From assembly GCA_030765055.1 (NCBI GenBank), contig CM060953.1, positions 97,520,701-97,584,700 on the forward strand: a stretch of DNA of 64,000 nt, given 5' to 3'. Positions 17,403 through 29,258 of the stretch are shown piece by piece (position 1 is the stretch's first letter; every line of letters begins with the position of its first letter). The notes beneath the pieces are model-generated. The model saw only the letters and a list, made by a program, of their open reading frames with translations. It made no database searches and was not told the DNA's origin. Position numbers and translations under genes: made by a program. Origin of the DNA: Mantis religiosa (Eukaryota > Arthropoda > Insecta > Mantodea > Mantidae).

Positions 17403-17616
17403 AGTTAAATATAAAAAAAGCCGTAGACATAGCCGGTCGGCACCACAAAGCAACCAGTGAAGAACGAAGAACGAAGAACAGATAGGAAAGCGGAAAAGAA
17501 GAATAGGAACTATAGGACAGAGTCCACACCCCAAGAATAGACGAAGGAAGGTGTGGACTAGCTCCGGAACCCGGGTGCGCCAAACCCGAACTCACAAGAT
17601 GTGAGCCCCTGGGGGT

Positions 17617-17617
<1 letters not shown>

Positions 17618-17652
<35 letters not shown>

Positions 17653-17659
17653 CAGTAGC

Positions 17660-17745
<86 letters not shown>
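17618..17745. repeat. (TAG)n spacer between copies A and B
   Basis: About 43 triplets with a few CAG variants near 17653-17660. It is bounded by the 5' end of copy A and the poly(A) end of copy B. Confidence 0.97.
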
Positions 17746-17746
<1 letters not shown>

Positions 17747-17951
17747 TTTTTTTTAGGCAGGGGAAAAATCTTCAAAAGACGCCAGGCTTGGCGAGTTGGA
17801 TTCTTACCAACTAAAAAACCCCTGCTAGCCACAAGAGACTTCTTCCTGGGACCACCAATCGGTATTACTTCGGGAAGAAGGGCAATAAAGATGGTCAAAC
17901 GTACTTGCGTACCAATGGAGGGTTTAGTTACACGCAGCGGCCTCGGCCGGC

Positions 17952-18763
17952 TTATTCTCGGCGGTCGTCCTGCTCCTTCGCCCTGAGGATACATGTAACC
18001 AGGTAGATAGCCTGGTCGATTCCATAGGCCTGATGAATAAAGCTGGATTGAATTTGGTCCTCCAAATGCTCCAATAAGTGATCCTGCTTCTCCGGTTGGT
18101 AGGACCAGCCTTGAGACCCACTGGCAGGCCGTAGAAAAGGACCGGGTACAAAAACCTCGAAATAGATGCTGCGATGATAACTCAAATTTTCTTCGTCGCT
18201 TACGTGCCAATTGCGGACGGTTCTCCCAAGATCCGGGCTGCAGATGGTCAGATCTATATATGATGAACCTCCATGGCGTTCAAACGTAGGTAGTGTGCCA
18301 TCATTTAAAATAAGGAGGTCACGTTCACCAGCCCATTCGGCCAAAGCGCTGCCCTTCCTGTCTTCAATGGGGGACCCCAACAATACGCCTTAGCGTTAAA
18401 ATCACCACATATCAACAGACGACCAGGGTGTTGCTGGATGCTAGTGGTCAGCAAAGAGAGAAATTGGTCAAAGTCAGCAATAGTAGACGCCGGAGAAAGA
18501 TAACATGAATAAACAACCAGATCGCCAGTGTCCATCCACACAAAACCATCCCCACCACCAGTGGCGCACACGTTAACAGAATCACTAGAGAGGTAAATGG
18601 CGGCATCAAGTCGACGATCCGTAAGCCAGCGCGAGCTGTAATTCGTCATAGCCTTATTAGGTTCCGCAACGATGGCAAAGCCTAAGCGCTCAGATGAACA
18701 TTTATGCCGTAGGAGATCCATGGCCCGCCTGCTCCGATCAACATTAAGTTGTAGAAGTTTCAT
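17952..18763 (-). pseudogene. R1-clade endonuclease-only ORF2 with frameshift, copy B
   Basis: Carries the same in-frame 704-codon deletion as copy A, but one base is missing in the G/C run near 18370-18378. The frame from 18763 therefore stops at 18305, about residue 152, and the rest (17952-18383) is in another frame. The break falls just after the GDFNAKAYCWG block, so the endonuclease is truncated before its C-terminal half. Confidence 0.9.
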
Positions 18764-20775
18764 AGAACAGGATGCTGACGATCCGTTTTCTCCCTACGCT
18801 GCTGAATGAGGTCCCGATACTTGGGACATCGCATCGACTCCGCTTTGTGTCCCTCAATGTTACAAATGTAGCAGGACGGCGTGTAGGTACAATCCTTTCG
18901 ATGATGATCACTCCGGCCACAGTTATGACAGAGTTCCGCTGCAGGCGAGAGTTTGCACTCCCTAGCTATATGGCCCAACCGGTGACAATTATAGCATCTG
19001 GGCAAACGGGTTGCTTCACGAACTCGCCATCTGTCCCAGCCATGCCCTATCCTGTGTTGCGCAAGCAGCCGCTGTGCCAAGATTTTATCAAGGGTGACGA
19101 AAGCGTATTTAACGCCATTGCTGTTAGGCTTCGGTGCCAAATTAACCTTGATTTCAGCCGAAGGTGTTCCAAGAGTAGTGGCAATCACCTCCTTCACTCC
19201 GGTTTCGTCCACAAGTTCATCGATATCAAGCAGCATCACAGTTTGGGTCACTGGCCGTAGATTGACCTTCGCCAACTCCGTCATCTTCAGGGTAAGTTGT
19301 TCCCGGAAGGCCTGCCGCTTGTTGATCTCGCGACCTTTGATTTTAAGATGCACAGAACCACCACCCGTTTTGGTAATGCGCTCCACGGTGATTCCATCCG
19401 TTTGAACAGCTGTTTTCATGTTCCGAAGCATGTCGGCATACGACGTTCCGGGTAGTGGCTCGAGAATGATAGTCTCTGTATTAGAAGTCCGCGCATGGGG
19501 AACAAAATCCGTCGTGCCAGATGCCGAAACAGAGCCGCTACGGGTGTTCAAAAGAGACTGCAATTGGATAGGTATAGACACAGAACGTCTGCGACACACA
19601 TATTCAAACACCTTCCTAATAGTGCAGACGTCAGCATTGCGGGTGACATTACAGACGGTAGGGACCCTCCCTTTTCTCAGAGCAGTGTCCAGCACGCGTT
19701 CGAGAGAGCGCCGAAGAGCAGTCCGATCTAGCGGAGTATCACTCGCTGCATCCGTCACAACCAAATGTGTGAAAAGTTCTGTACTGGAAATGACGCTCTC
19801 GTCGTCGTTCAAGCAACCATGGCGGGCGACACTACACACAGATTGGCCTGGCGCTAACTGACGTTCATCCAGCATATGCGACAAACAAGGATTCTGAAGC
19901 AGAACATGCCGAAGTAGAGGGTCACTACGGTCTTCATCCAGAGGCATGATAAGAATGCGGTCCAAGGCTGGCTTAGCAGCGCTGTGTTGCTGCAAAGGGC
20001 AATGTTGATAGATTTCCTCAGGCCATTTAAGGGCAATGAGTTCCAGAAACTCCGCATCAGAGAGATCCCTCCGAAAGCCCGGCTCAATCTGCGCCTTGAG
20101 ATGATCAGCAGCAAGTTGCTGAGGGCTAGAAGTTTGCGTGCCTACCTCGGCAACCGTTGGAGACGGAACGGAGGAACCCTTCCGGGAGACCGCCGCATGA
20201 CTGGTTAATAACTCAGCAACAAAATCACTTGCGAGCGGCAAACGTTGGGAGTAGTCCATCAAACGACCAACAGCCTTTTTTATCTCCTTTTTTGTGTTGG
20301 GAATCTCCGCAACTGTCTGGGCAAGGGTATCCACCTCGGAAACAATTTTCCGAAAAAGTTCCTTTAACACACGATGTTCACTCTCCATGCGCCGCATAAA
20401 GGAAGTACAATCCCCCTCTTCCGGCACTTCATGGCTAGGAGATGAAGCCCGTTTGCGCTTACCGTCCCGAATATCAGGCTCCATGGCAGTGGCATCCCGA
20501 CTAGAAGGGGATAGGGCTTGACGGGACAATATGGAAGGTCGAGAGGAACTAGCCGCACTTGAACTGTCCTCGAAATCCATACAGACACCAACCGATGAAC
20601 TAATCAATTTCCCAGTAGCAGTGTCTAACGTCCCGGCCTGGGGCTCCACCGGAGACGTAGAGCAGTCGCTGGATGACGGTCGAGTGGGGCCTGCTCGCCC
20701 ACCTCCAAACCCGACCGGTTCTGGGGATCCGACGCCCCTGTCCCGTAAGTTCGATTCATTAAGAAAACCTTCCAT
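18760..20775 (-). CDS. R1-clade ORF1, copy B
   Basis: 671 codons, open from the ATG at 20775, nearly identical to copy A ORF1. The one residue change I noticed is Gln for Lys in the region FREQLTLKM. It has the three C-terminal CCHC knuckles and the same stop/start overlap with ORF2 (18760-18763). Confidence 0.92.
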   Translation of the reverse strand: MEGFLNESNLRDRGVGSPEPVGFGGGRAGPTRPSSSDCSTSPVEPQAGTLDTATGKLISSSVGVCMDFEDSSSAASSSRPSILSRQALSPSSRDATAMEPDIRDGKRKRASSPSHEVPEEGDCTSFMRRMESEHRVLKELFRKIVSEVDTLAQTVAEIPNTKKEIKKAVGRLMDYSQRLPLASDFVAELLTSHAAVSRKGSSVPSPTVAEVGTQTSSPQQLAADHLKAQIEPGFRRDLSDAEFLELIALKWPEEIYQHCPLQQHSAAKPALDRILIMPLDEDRSDPLLRHVLLQNPCLSHMLDERQLAPGQSVCSVARHGCLNDDESVISSTELFTHLVVTDAASDTPLDRTALRRSLERVLDTALRKGRVPTVCNVTRNADVCTIRKVFEYVCRRRSVSIPIQLQSLLNTRSGSVSASGTTDFVPHARTSNTETIILEPLPGTSYADMLRNMKTAVQTDGITVERITKTGGGSVHLKIKGREINKRQAFREQLTLKMTELAKVNLRPVTQTVMLLDIDELVDETGVKEVIATTLGTPSAEIKVNLAPKPNSNGVKYAFVTLDKILAQRLLAQHRIGHGWDRWRVREATRLPRCYNCHRLGHIARECKLSPAAELCHNCGRSDHHRKDCTYTPSCYICNIEGHKAESMRCPKYRDLIQQRREKTDRQHPVL

Positions 20776-20989
20776 AGTTAAATATAAAAAAAGCCGTAGA
20801 CATAGCCGGTCGGCACCACAAAGCAACCAGTGAAGAACGAAGAACGAAGAACAGATAGGAAAGCGGAAAAGAAGAATAGGAACTATAGGACAGAGTCCAC
20901 ACCCCAAGAATAGACGAAGGAAGGTGTGGACTAGCTCCGGAACCCGGGTGCGCCAAACCCGAACTCACAAGATGTGAGCCCCTGGGGGT

Positions 20990-21656
<667 letters not shown>

Positions 21657-21861
21657 TTTTTTTTAGGCAGGGGAAAAATCTTCAAAAGACACCAGGCTTG
21701 GCGAGTTGGATTCTTACCAACTAAAAAACCTCTGCTAGCCACAAGAGACTTCTTCCTAGGACCACCAATCGGTATTACTTCGGGAAGAAGGGCAATAAAG
21801 CTGGTCAAACGTACTTGCGTACCAATGGAGAGTTTAGTTACACGCAGCGGCCTCGGCCGGC

Positions 21862-24786
21862 TTATTCTCGGCGGTCGTCCTGCTCCTTCGCCCTGAGGAT
21901 ACATGTAACCAGTTTAGCAATAGCGTTCCAGTTTTCCCTGGACTCCAGCATGATTGGTAGAATAGTTGCCAAAGTAACAACCTGACCTATGGTAGCATAG
22001 CACCGGTTACGGTGATCGATCCATTGAGTGCATTCCAGAAGCGTATGTTGCGGGGTGTCCGTTTGGGCGCAATAAGGGCAGAGGTCGGAGTCAACGAGCC
22101 CCATACGGTGCAGGTAGGATCGGAAGCGGCCATGGCCTGTCAGGAATTGTGTGATGTAGTACCCAACATCTCCATGCTGTCGAGAGAGCCAGGGAGTGAT
22201 CTCCGGAATCAGCAGCTTGGTCCATTGTGCCTTTTGTGTTTCCTGATTCCATTCCTCCTGCCATCGTCGGATGGTATGGGCGCGAACCAAAAGCCGTTGT
22301 TCTGGCGTTCCAGTGCCATGAGCATAGGTGCGCTCCTGCACCAAGAGATGGGTGGGAATGATGCCGGCGAGAACTTGCAGAGCCTTCGTTGAGGTAGTCC
22401 GATAGGCACTACAGACACGCAGTGCAACTTTCCGCTGTACGCGTTCCAGCCAGGTGCGGTAGATGGCCTTATCCAGGCATGATTTCCAAGCCGGGGCACC
22501 ATACAAAAGGATGGAGTGGACCACACTACCAAGGAGGGTCCTTGAGCTAGGTTTAGGACCACCGACATTGGGCATCAAACGTCCTAAGGCGGCAATGACC
22601 TTTTCGGCCTTGCGGGTCACGTACTGCAGATGGGCTCCAGGATACATATTGTCGCCAAATTGAAGGCCGGGATAACGTATGTGTCTCTGAGATCGGATGT
22701 CCAGACCACTAAGGTGAACTGTAATATCCCGTAGGGAGCGTTGCCCCTGCAGAATCACAAGTTCGGTCTTCTGTGTAGCCAACTGTAGCCCCTTTTGCAG
22801 CATCCACATTTCAAGGCGATGAACAGCCCATTCTATCCTCTCTTCCACTTCCGCCTGAGATCCTCCAGACACAAGGACAGCAAGATCATCAGCGTAGGCG
22901 ATAGATTTTGATCCCGAAGGCAAAGGCACTCGGAGGACATCATCGTAGTAGATATTCCACAATGTGGGTCCCAGAATCGAACCCTGAGGCACCCCACAAG
23001 TCATATCCAATGTGGCAGCGTCGCCAACTAAAAGCCTGCGATTGTGGAAATAGCTGCAGAGAATTCGAAGCAGATAAGGTGAAATGCGACGGCGCCTGAG
23101 GTCCGCAACGATGCCAGTCCACTTCGCCGAGTTAAAGGCATTTTTGACGTCCAGCGTGACTAATACGACATAGCAAGGAGAAAGCGTCTGGGCCTCCATC
23201 ACGAAAGATTGTACAGCCTGAATAGCATCCATGGTCGACAAGCCTTGCCGAAAACCAAACTGACGAGGAGATAGGCCCTCCCCGTCCTCAATTTCCAAGA
23301 TTAAACGTCTGTTGAGGATGTGCTCCATAAGTTTGCCCAACACATTAAGCAGACAAATGGGACGGTAAGACGTACTCCCTCCAGGCGGACAGGGTTTTGC
23401 AAGGAGAATAAGCTTGCCAAGTTTCCAGGCACTAGGAAATTCACCGGAGGACAAAATTGAATTAAAAAAGTCCAGGAGAAGCTCCGGTTTCTCGACAGCA
23501 AGAAGTCGCACAACCTCCGGAGGAGCGCCATCGGGGCCACCGGCTTTGCCAGACTTGAGGCGGTGTCCTGCAGCGCGGATCTCAGCAACTGTACAGGTGG
23601 GAATAGTCGCAGTGTCTACAAGAAGCTCCGGCCAGATACGCCGAGCATGTGCAGGAAACAAAGTTCTGGCGATGTGAAGCTGTTCTTCATCACTAAGAGC
23701 CATAGGTGAGCGGAAGCCAAGTTTCCCAGTAACAATTTGGTAGCCCAGGCCCCACACATCAGAGTCAACCTCGGCACAAAGGGAGCTCCAGGCAGCACGT
23801 TTAGCCGTCGAGATGGCAACTTTAAGGGCTCTACGACGGTCCCGGTAGGCGCGTAATGCATTTTGTTTGTCAGAATCGGCGACATTACGTCTATTGATTC
23901 TGGTCAGATGGCGCTTTGCCTTATTACACTGTCGCCGCAAGTCAGCTATTTCAGCATTCCACCAGTAGGCACCTTTACGACCCCCGCGGGAGCGTTTCCG
24001 AGGTAAAACACAGGCACAGGCGTTGTAGATAGCCTGGTCGATTCCATAGGCCTGATGAATAAAGCTGGATTGAATTTGGTCCTCCAAATGCTCCAATAAG
24101 TGATCCTGCTTCTCCGGTTGGTAGGACCAGCCTTGAGACCCACTGGCAGGCCGTAGAAAAGGACCGGGTACAAAAACCTCGAAATAGATGCTGCGGTGAT
24201 AACTCAAGTTTTCTTCGTCGCTTACGTGCCAATTGCGGACGGTTCTCCCAAGATCCGGGCTGCAGATGGTCAGATCTATATATGATGAACCTCCATGGCG
24301 TTCAAACGTAGGTAGTGTGCCATCATTTAAAATAAGGAGGTCACGTTCACCAGCCCATTCGGCCAAAGCGCTGCCCTTCCTGTCTTCAATGGGGGAACCC
24401 CAACAATACGCCTTAGCGTTAAAATCACCACCTATCAACAGACGCCCAGGGTGTTGCTGGATGCTAGTGGTCAGCAAAGAAAGAAATTGGTCAAAGTCAG
24501 CAATAGTAGACGCCGGAGAAAGATAACATGAATAAACAACCAGATCGCCAGTGTCCATCCACACAAAACCATCCCCACCACCAGTGGCGCACACGATAAC
24601 AGAATCACTAGAGAGGTAAATGGCGGCATCAAGTCAACGATCCGTAAGCCAGCGCGAGCTGTAAGTCGTCATAGCCTTATTAGGTTCCGCAACGATGGCA
24701 AAGCCTAAGCGCTCAGATGAACATTTATGCCGTAGGAGATCCATGGCCCGCCTGCTCCGATCAACATTAAGTTGTAGAAGTTTCAT
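21862..24786 (-). pseudogene. R1-clade ORF2 (endonuclease-RT), copy C, one internal stop
   Basis: 974 codons from the ATG at 24786 if the TGA at 24634-24636 (about residue 51) is counted; the uninterrupted part starts at 24594 with 910 residues. Domains in order: APE-type endonuclease (1-220), RT about 430-700 with GVPQGSILGP near 598-607 and the catalytic YADD at 631-634, and a C-terminal zinc knuckle CPYC-x7-H-x4-C at 903-919. The RT motifs, C-terminal CCHC and three-knuckle ORF1 place it in the R1 clade (R1, TRAS, SART and Waldo relatives). In the endonuclease the usual SDH motif reads SYH. The stop looks like a CpG transition. Confidence 0.92.
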
Positions 24787-26799
24787 AAAACAGGATGCTG
24801 ACGATCCGTTTTCTCCCTACGCTGATGAATGAGGTCCCGATACTTGGGACATCGCATCGACTCCGCTTTGTGTCCCTCAATGTTACAAATGTAGCAGGAC
24901 GGCGTGTAGGTACAATCCTTTCGATGATGATCACTCCGGCCACAGTTATGACAGAGTTCCGCTGCAGGCGAGAGTTTGCACTCCCTAGCTATATGGCCCA
25001 ACCGGTGACAATTATAGCATCTGGGCAAACGGGTTGCTTCACGAACTCGCCATCTGTCCCAGCCATGCCCTATCCTGTGTTGCGCAAGCAGCCGCTGTGC
25101 CAAGATTTTATCAAGGGTGACGAAAGCGTATTTAACGCCATTGCTGTTAGGCTTCGGTGCCAAATTAACCTTGATTTCAGCCGAAGGTGTTCCAAGAGTA
25201 GTGGCAATCACCTCCTTCACTCCGGTTTCGTCCACAAGTTCATCGATATCAAGCAGCATCACAGTTTGGGTCACTGGCCGCAGATTGACCTTCGCCAACT
25301 CCGTCATCTTCAGGGTAAGTTGTTCCCGGAAGGCCTGCCGCTTGTTGATCTCGCGACCTTTGATTTTAAGATGCACAGAACCACCACCCGTTTTGGTAAT
25401 GCGCTCCACGGTGATTCCATCCGTTTGAACAGCTGTTTTCATGTTCCGAAGCATGTCGGCATACGACGTTCCGGGTAGTGGCTCGAGAATGATAGTCTCT
25501 GTATTAGGAGTCCGCGCATGGGGAACAAAATCCGCCGTGCCAGATGCCGAAACAGAGCCGCTACGGGTGTTCAAAAGAGACTGCAATTGGATAGGTATAG
25601 ACACAGAACGTCTGCGACACACATATTCAAACACCTTCCTAATAGTGCAGACGTCAGCATTGCGGGTGACATTACAGACGGTAGGGACCCTCCCTTTTCT
25701 CAGAGCAGTGTCCAGCACGCGTTCGAGAGAGCGCCGAAGAGCAGTCCGATCTAGCGGAGTATCACTCGCTGCATCCGTCACAACCAAATGTGTGAAAAGT
25801 TCTGTACTGGAAATGACGCTCTCGTCGTCGTTCAAGCAACCATGGCGGGCGACACTACACACAGATTGGCCGGGCGCTAACTGACGTTCATCCAGCATAT
25901 GTGACAAACAAGGATTCTGAAGCAGAACATGCCGAAGTAGAGGGTCACTACGGTCCTCATCCAGAGGCATGATAAGAATGCGGTCCAAGGCTGGCTTAGC
26001 AGCGCTGTGTTGCTGCAAAGGGCAATGTTGATAGATTTCCTCAGGCCATTTAAGGGCAATGAGTTCCAGAAACTCCGCATCAGAGAGATCCCTCCGAAAG
26101 CCCGGCTCAATCTGCGCCTTGAGATGATCAGCAGCAAGTTGCTGAGGGCTAGAAGTTTGCGTGCCTACCTCGGCAACCGTTGGAGACGGAACGGAGGAAC
26201 CCTTCCGGGAGACCGCCGCATGACTGGTTAATAACTCAGCAACAAAATCACTTGCGAGCGGCAAACGTTGGGAGTAGTCCATCAAACGACCAACAGCCTT
26301 TTTTATCTCCTTTTTTTGTGTTGGGAATCTCCGCAACTGTCCGGGCAAGGGTATCCACCTCGGAAACAATTTTCCGAAAAAGTTCCTTTAACACACGATG
26401 TTCACTCTCCATGCGCCGCATAAAGGAAGTACAATCCCCCTCTTCCGGCACTTCATGGCTAGGAGATGAAGCCCGTTTGCGCTTACCGTCCCGAATATCA
26501 GGCTCCATGGCAGTGGCATCCCGACTAGAAGGGGATAGGGGTTGACGGGACAATATGGAAGGTCGAGAGGAACTAGCCGCACTTGAACTGTCCTCGAAAT
26601 CCATACAGACACCAACCGATGAACTAATCAATTTCCCAGTAGCAGTGTCTAACGTCCCGGCCTGGGGCTCCACCGGAGACGTAGAGCAGTCGCTGGATGA
26701 CGGTCGAGTGGGGCCTGCTCGCCCACCTCCAAACCCGACCGGTTCTGGGGATCCGACGCCCCTGTCCCGTAAGTTCGATTCATTAAGAAAACCTTCCAT
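24783..26799 (-). pseudogene. R1-clade ORF1, copy C (one frameshift)
   Basis: Aligns along its whole length with the 671-residue ORF1 of copies A and B. It starts at the ATG at 26799 but shifts frame at a 7-T run (26311-26317; the other copies have 6). That divides it into an N-terminal part ending at 26248 and a C-terminal part (about 24783-26310) that keeps all three zinc knuckles. Homopolymer slippage, biological or in sequencing, is the simplest cause. Confidence 0.9.
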
Positions 26800-27013
26800 A
26801 GTTAAATATAAGAAAGCCGTAGACATAGCCGGTCGGCACCACAAAGCAACCAGTGAAGAACGAAGAACGAAGAACAGATAGGAAAGCGGAAAAGAAGAAT
26901 AGGAACTACAGGACAGAGTCCACACCCCAAGAATAGACGAAGGAAGGTGTGGACTAGCTCGGGAACCCGGGTGCGCCAAACCCGAACTCACAAGATGTGA
27001 GCCCCTGGGGGTT

Positions 27014-27103
27014 AGTAGTAGTAGTAGTAGCAGTAGTAGTAGCAGTAGCAGTAGCAGTAGCAGTAGCAGTAGCAGTAGCAGTAGTAGTAGTAGTAGTAGT
27101 AGT
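27014..27103. repeat. (TAG)n/(CAG TAG)n array right of copy C
   Basis: Short array, strongly interspersed with CAGTAG hexamers. It lies between the 5' end of copy C and the 3' end (GAATAAAA on the minus strand) of the Jockey/CR1-like element. Confidence 0.95.
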
Positions 27104-27239
27104 TTTATTCATCCGTTAAGTCAATACAATGACATTGGATACGTCAATAGAAATATTTAGAACAATACAAATAATATAAGTATAAAAATAAAAAATAAGT
27201 TGCATCAAGTGTAATTAATAAGATCTAAGCATGAACTCA

Positions 27240-27242
<3 letters not shown>

Positions 27243-27297
<55 letters not shown>
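27243..27297. repeat. (AT)n microsatellite
   Basis: About 27 AT units inside the 3' UTR of the minus-strand non-LTR element. Confidence 0.97.
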
Positions 27298-27300
<3 letters not shown>

Positions 27301-27403
27301 GCATGGCTCTACAACTACACAGCATTTAAAATGCATCACAAATATATACAATTATATGGCCAGCTACAGTGTATCTAGAAATCCACTTATATCATAATAT
27401 GAA

Positions 27404-28840
27404 TCACTTAATAAAATTTCTTTCAACGATAGCTTGAAACACCTCGTGGATTTTATGTTTTTTCAGATTGGCCGGTAGTTTATTATACAGAGTGACTGCT
27501 GAATATCTAACTCCTTTGGAATAAAGTGTAGTTCTATGTGTTATTGTTCTTAAGTCTGTGTTACCTCTGGTGTTATGATGACGTATTTGATTATTTGTGG
27601 TGAAATTTTCAAGGTTTTGTTTTGTACAACATAGCAAACAGTATATATACAGACTGGGCAGAGTCAAGATTTTCAACTCCTTAAAGAAGTTCCTGCAGGA
27701 GTCATATTTTTTTCCTGACATTAGGCATCTAACAATCCTTTTTTGTACTTTAAAAACCAAGTGACTGTCTTTACTATCCCCCCAAAACATAATGCCATAC
27801 CTCATTAGACTTTCTGCATATGCAAAATATAAGGTTCTCGTGTCACTTGCATACAACTCATTTTTTATTACTCTTAATGAGAATTAGAATTTATTTAACT
27901 TTATTACTAGATATTTTGTGTGTGCTTCCCAGTCTAAATGCTGATCTATCCATACTCCCAGAAAATTTGCTTCTGTCTTATAAGAAACACATGCAGCATA
28001 CAACTTGATGTCAGGTTTGCCAACATTTTTATTTTGTTTGTGGCGAAATGATATTGCTGAAGATTTGTTTGTATTAATAATCAATTTGTTTTCAGCAAAC
28101 CAAGTTTCAATTTTACTGGTTATGTGTTTTGCATTTTCATTTCCCTTTCTTATAACATTTGTGTCGTCAGCAAACATAGTTACTCGAGTTGGATTTAAAT
28201 AATTTGGGAAGTCGTTTATGAATATTAAAAAGAGGACGGGTCCTAGTATGGATCCCTGGGGAACTCCATATTTAAATTTTTTCATTTTTGAATAGTGATT
28301 ACGTACGACATTCCGCTCATGGACATTTGTGATTTCCACCATTTGTTTCCGATTTTTTAAATATGATTGGAACCAATCCCATACTATTCCCCTTATCCCA
28401 TAATAGTACAGCTTTTGTAACAGAATTTCATGATGAATCATGTCAAATGCCTTGGTTAGATCTATTAGTAAGCCTGTACAGTTATTATCATTGTCAATAG
28501 CCTCCAATATATGATCTGTAAACTCAAAAATTGCTGATGTTGTGGATTTTCCTTTACAGAACCCATTTTGTGCAGGGTTAACTACATTATGCTTCTCCAA
28601 AAACGAACTAAATCTTACTAGCATAGCTTTTTCTACAATTTTGGATAAGGCTGGTAAAATCGATATAGGCCTGCAGTTTTCGACTTTTTCTCTATCACCT
28701 TTTTTGAAAACTGGTTTTACTTTGGCAATTTTAAGTACATCTGGAAATTGTACGGCTTCAAAATATTTATTAATTAAATAACTTAGTACTTTATCCAAAA
28801 CACTACTGCAGTATTTGAACACTGTTATAGGTACCTGATC
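27404..28840 (-). pseudogene. non-LTR reverse transcriptase, Jockey/CR1-like, frameshifted
   Basis: The first part (27884-28822) has the RT blocks in order: PVFKKGDREKVENCRPIS, NGFCKGKST, DLTKAFDMIHHE, GVPQGSILGPVLF and FADDT (the YxDD-type box reads FADD). The second part (27404-27856) is the C-terminal domain with LMRYGIMFWG and a Leu-rich tail ending VERNFIK. A frame change near 27860-27884 separates them. The protein would start inside the RT because the element is 5'-truncated. It cannot make full-length RT. Confidence 0.85.
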
Positions 28841-28855
28841 ATGTCCTTCACTTGT

Positions 28856-29051
28856 AAAGATCTCTCATAGACTGCAAAGAAATAACAAATTTTTGGTGTG
28901 CTTCATTGTTACACTAGATTATTCTCATATTTACTGGTTGCCAACATCTTATTACCACTCTTCGGATAAATAGTAATTCTCGTTATCCCACATCTGGCAA
29001 CCCTGGTGACCAAAGGAAGAAAATGAAATTAGCAAATTAACAACAAAGAAA
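28856..29051 (+). other. probable promoter / 5' UTR region of the CYHR1 homologue
   Basis: The only non-transposon DNA between the truncated non-LTR element and the ATG. No TATA box is obvious. The sequence before the ATG (CAACAAAGAAA) gives an A at -3, a good start context. The transcription start site cannot be placed by eye. Confidence 0.4.
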
Positions 29052-29258
29052 ATGGCAGACTCAGAAGTGGCTTCGTCCAGCGCTGAGCCAACAGACAACC
29101 AAGAAAACGACAAACCCGAAGAGTTTGTTGAACCAGAGAAAAAGAAGCGAAAGTTATCTAAAACTTCCGATGGAAAATCCGATAAGCTAGAGCAAAGGCT
29201 CGGAGGAATTTTATGCTGTGCTGTGTGTCTGGATCTACCTAGAGCTGCTATTTATCAG
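29052..29258 (+). CDS. CYHR1: CYHR1/ZTRAF1 homologue, coding exon 1
   Basis: 69 codons starting at AAAATGG. The N-terminus is acidic and disordered, then a KKKRKLSK basic patch (possible nuclear localisation), then EQRLGGILCCAVCLDLP, the first zinc-ligand pair of the RING-like domain. The exon ends at IYQ with a phase-0 donor (CAG|GTATGC). The wording matches, from memory, animal cysteine and histidine rich protein 1 (zinc finger TRAF-type containing 1). The continuation at 62735 (CTNGHLMCAGC) restores the family sequence exactly across the splice. It is the only host gene I can support in the window. Its molecular role is not well defined; a RING/TRAF-type ubiquitin-ligase-like or adaptor role is inferred. 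Confidence 0.93.

Larger units (their letters stand above)
14367..17617 (-). mobile_element. R1-clade non-LTR retrotransposon copy A (RT-deleted)
   Basis: A 3.25-kb element on the minus strand. The 5' end (AACCCCCAGGGGCTCAC) abuts (ACT)n. The 3' end is a poly(A)-rich tail (AAAAAAAAAATAAAA) directly against (ACT)n. It carries a 5' UTR, ORF1 with three CCHC knuckles, and an ORF2 reduced to the endonuclease. The boundaries are the same bases and the same repeat phase as in copies B and C. It nearly matches copy B throughout. Both lack 2112 nt present in copy C (21913-24024). Confidence 0.95.
27104..28855 (-). mobile_element. Jockey/CR1-like non-LTR retrotransposon, 5'-truncated
   Basis: Minus-strand RT plus C-terminal region, followed by a 3' UTR (27104-27403) that holds an (AT)n tract and ends GGATGAATAAAA against the TAG/CAG array. 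The element is cut off on its 5' side inside the RT, about 200 bp upstream of the CYHR1 start codon. No target-site duplication was resolved. The RT is divergent from the neighbouring R1 clade. Confidence 0.85.

Noticed and set aside
15399..17460. Plus-strand open frames of 60-162 codons opposite ORF1 and ORF2 (repeated near 18772-20833 and 24795-26881)
   Set aside because: Antisense shadows of the retrotransposon ORFs; no independent motifs.
15387..17534. ORF1 start 44 codons upstream (17534, and 20907 in copy B)
   Set aside because: The extension is hydrophobic, runs into the 5' UTR and is not needed. MEGFLNES at 17402/20775 is the likely start, and the same ATG is present in copy C (26799).
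21862..24594. Treating 24594 as the true ORF2 start of copy C
   Set aside because: Copies A and B show that the endonuclease starts 64 codons earlier. The apparent start is only the first Met after a TGA.
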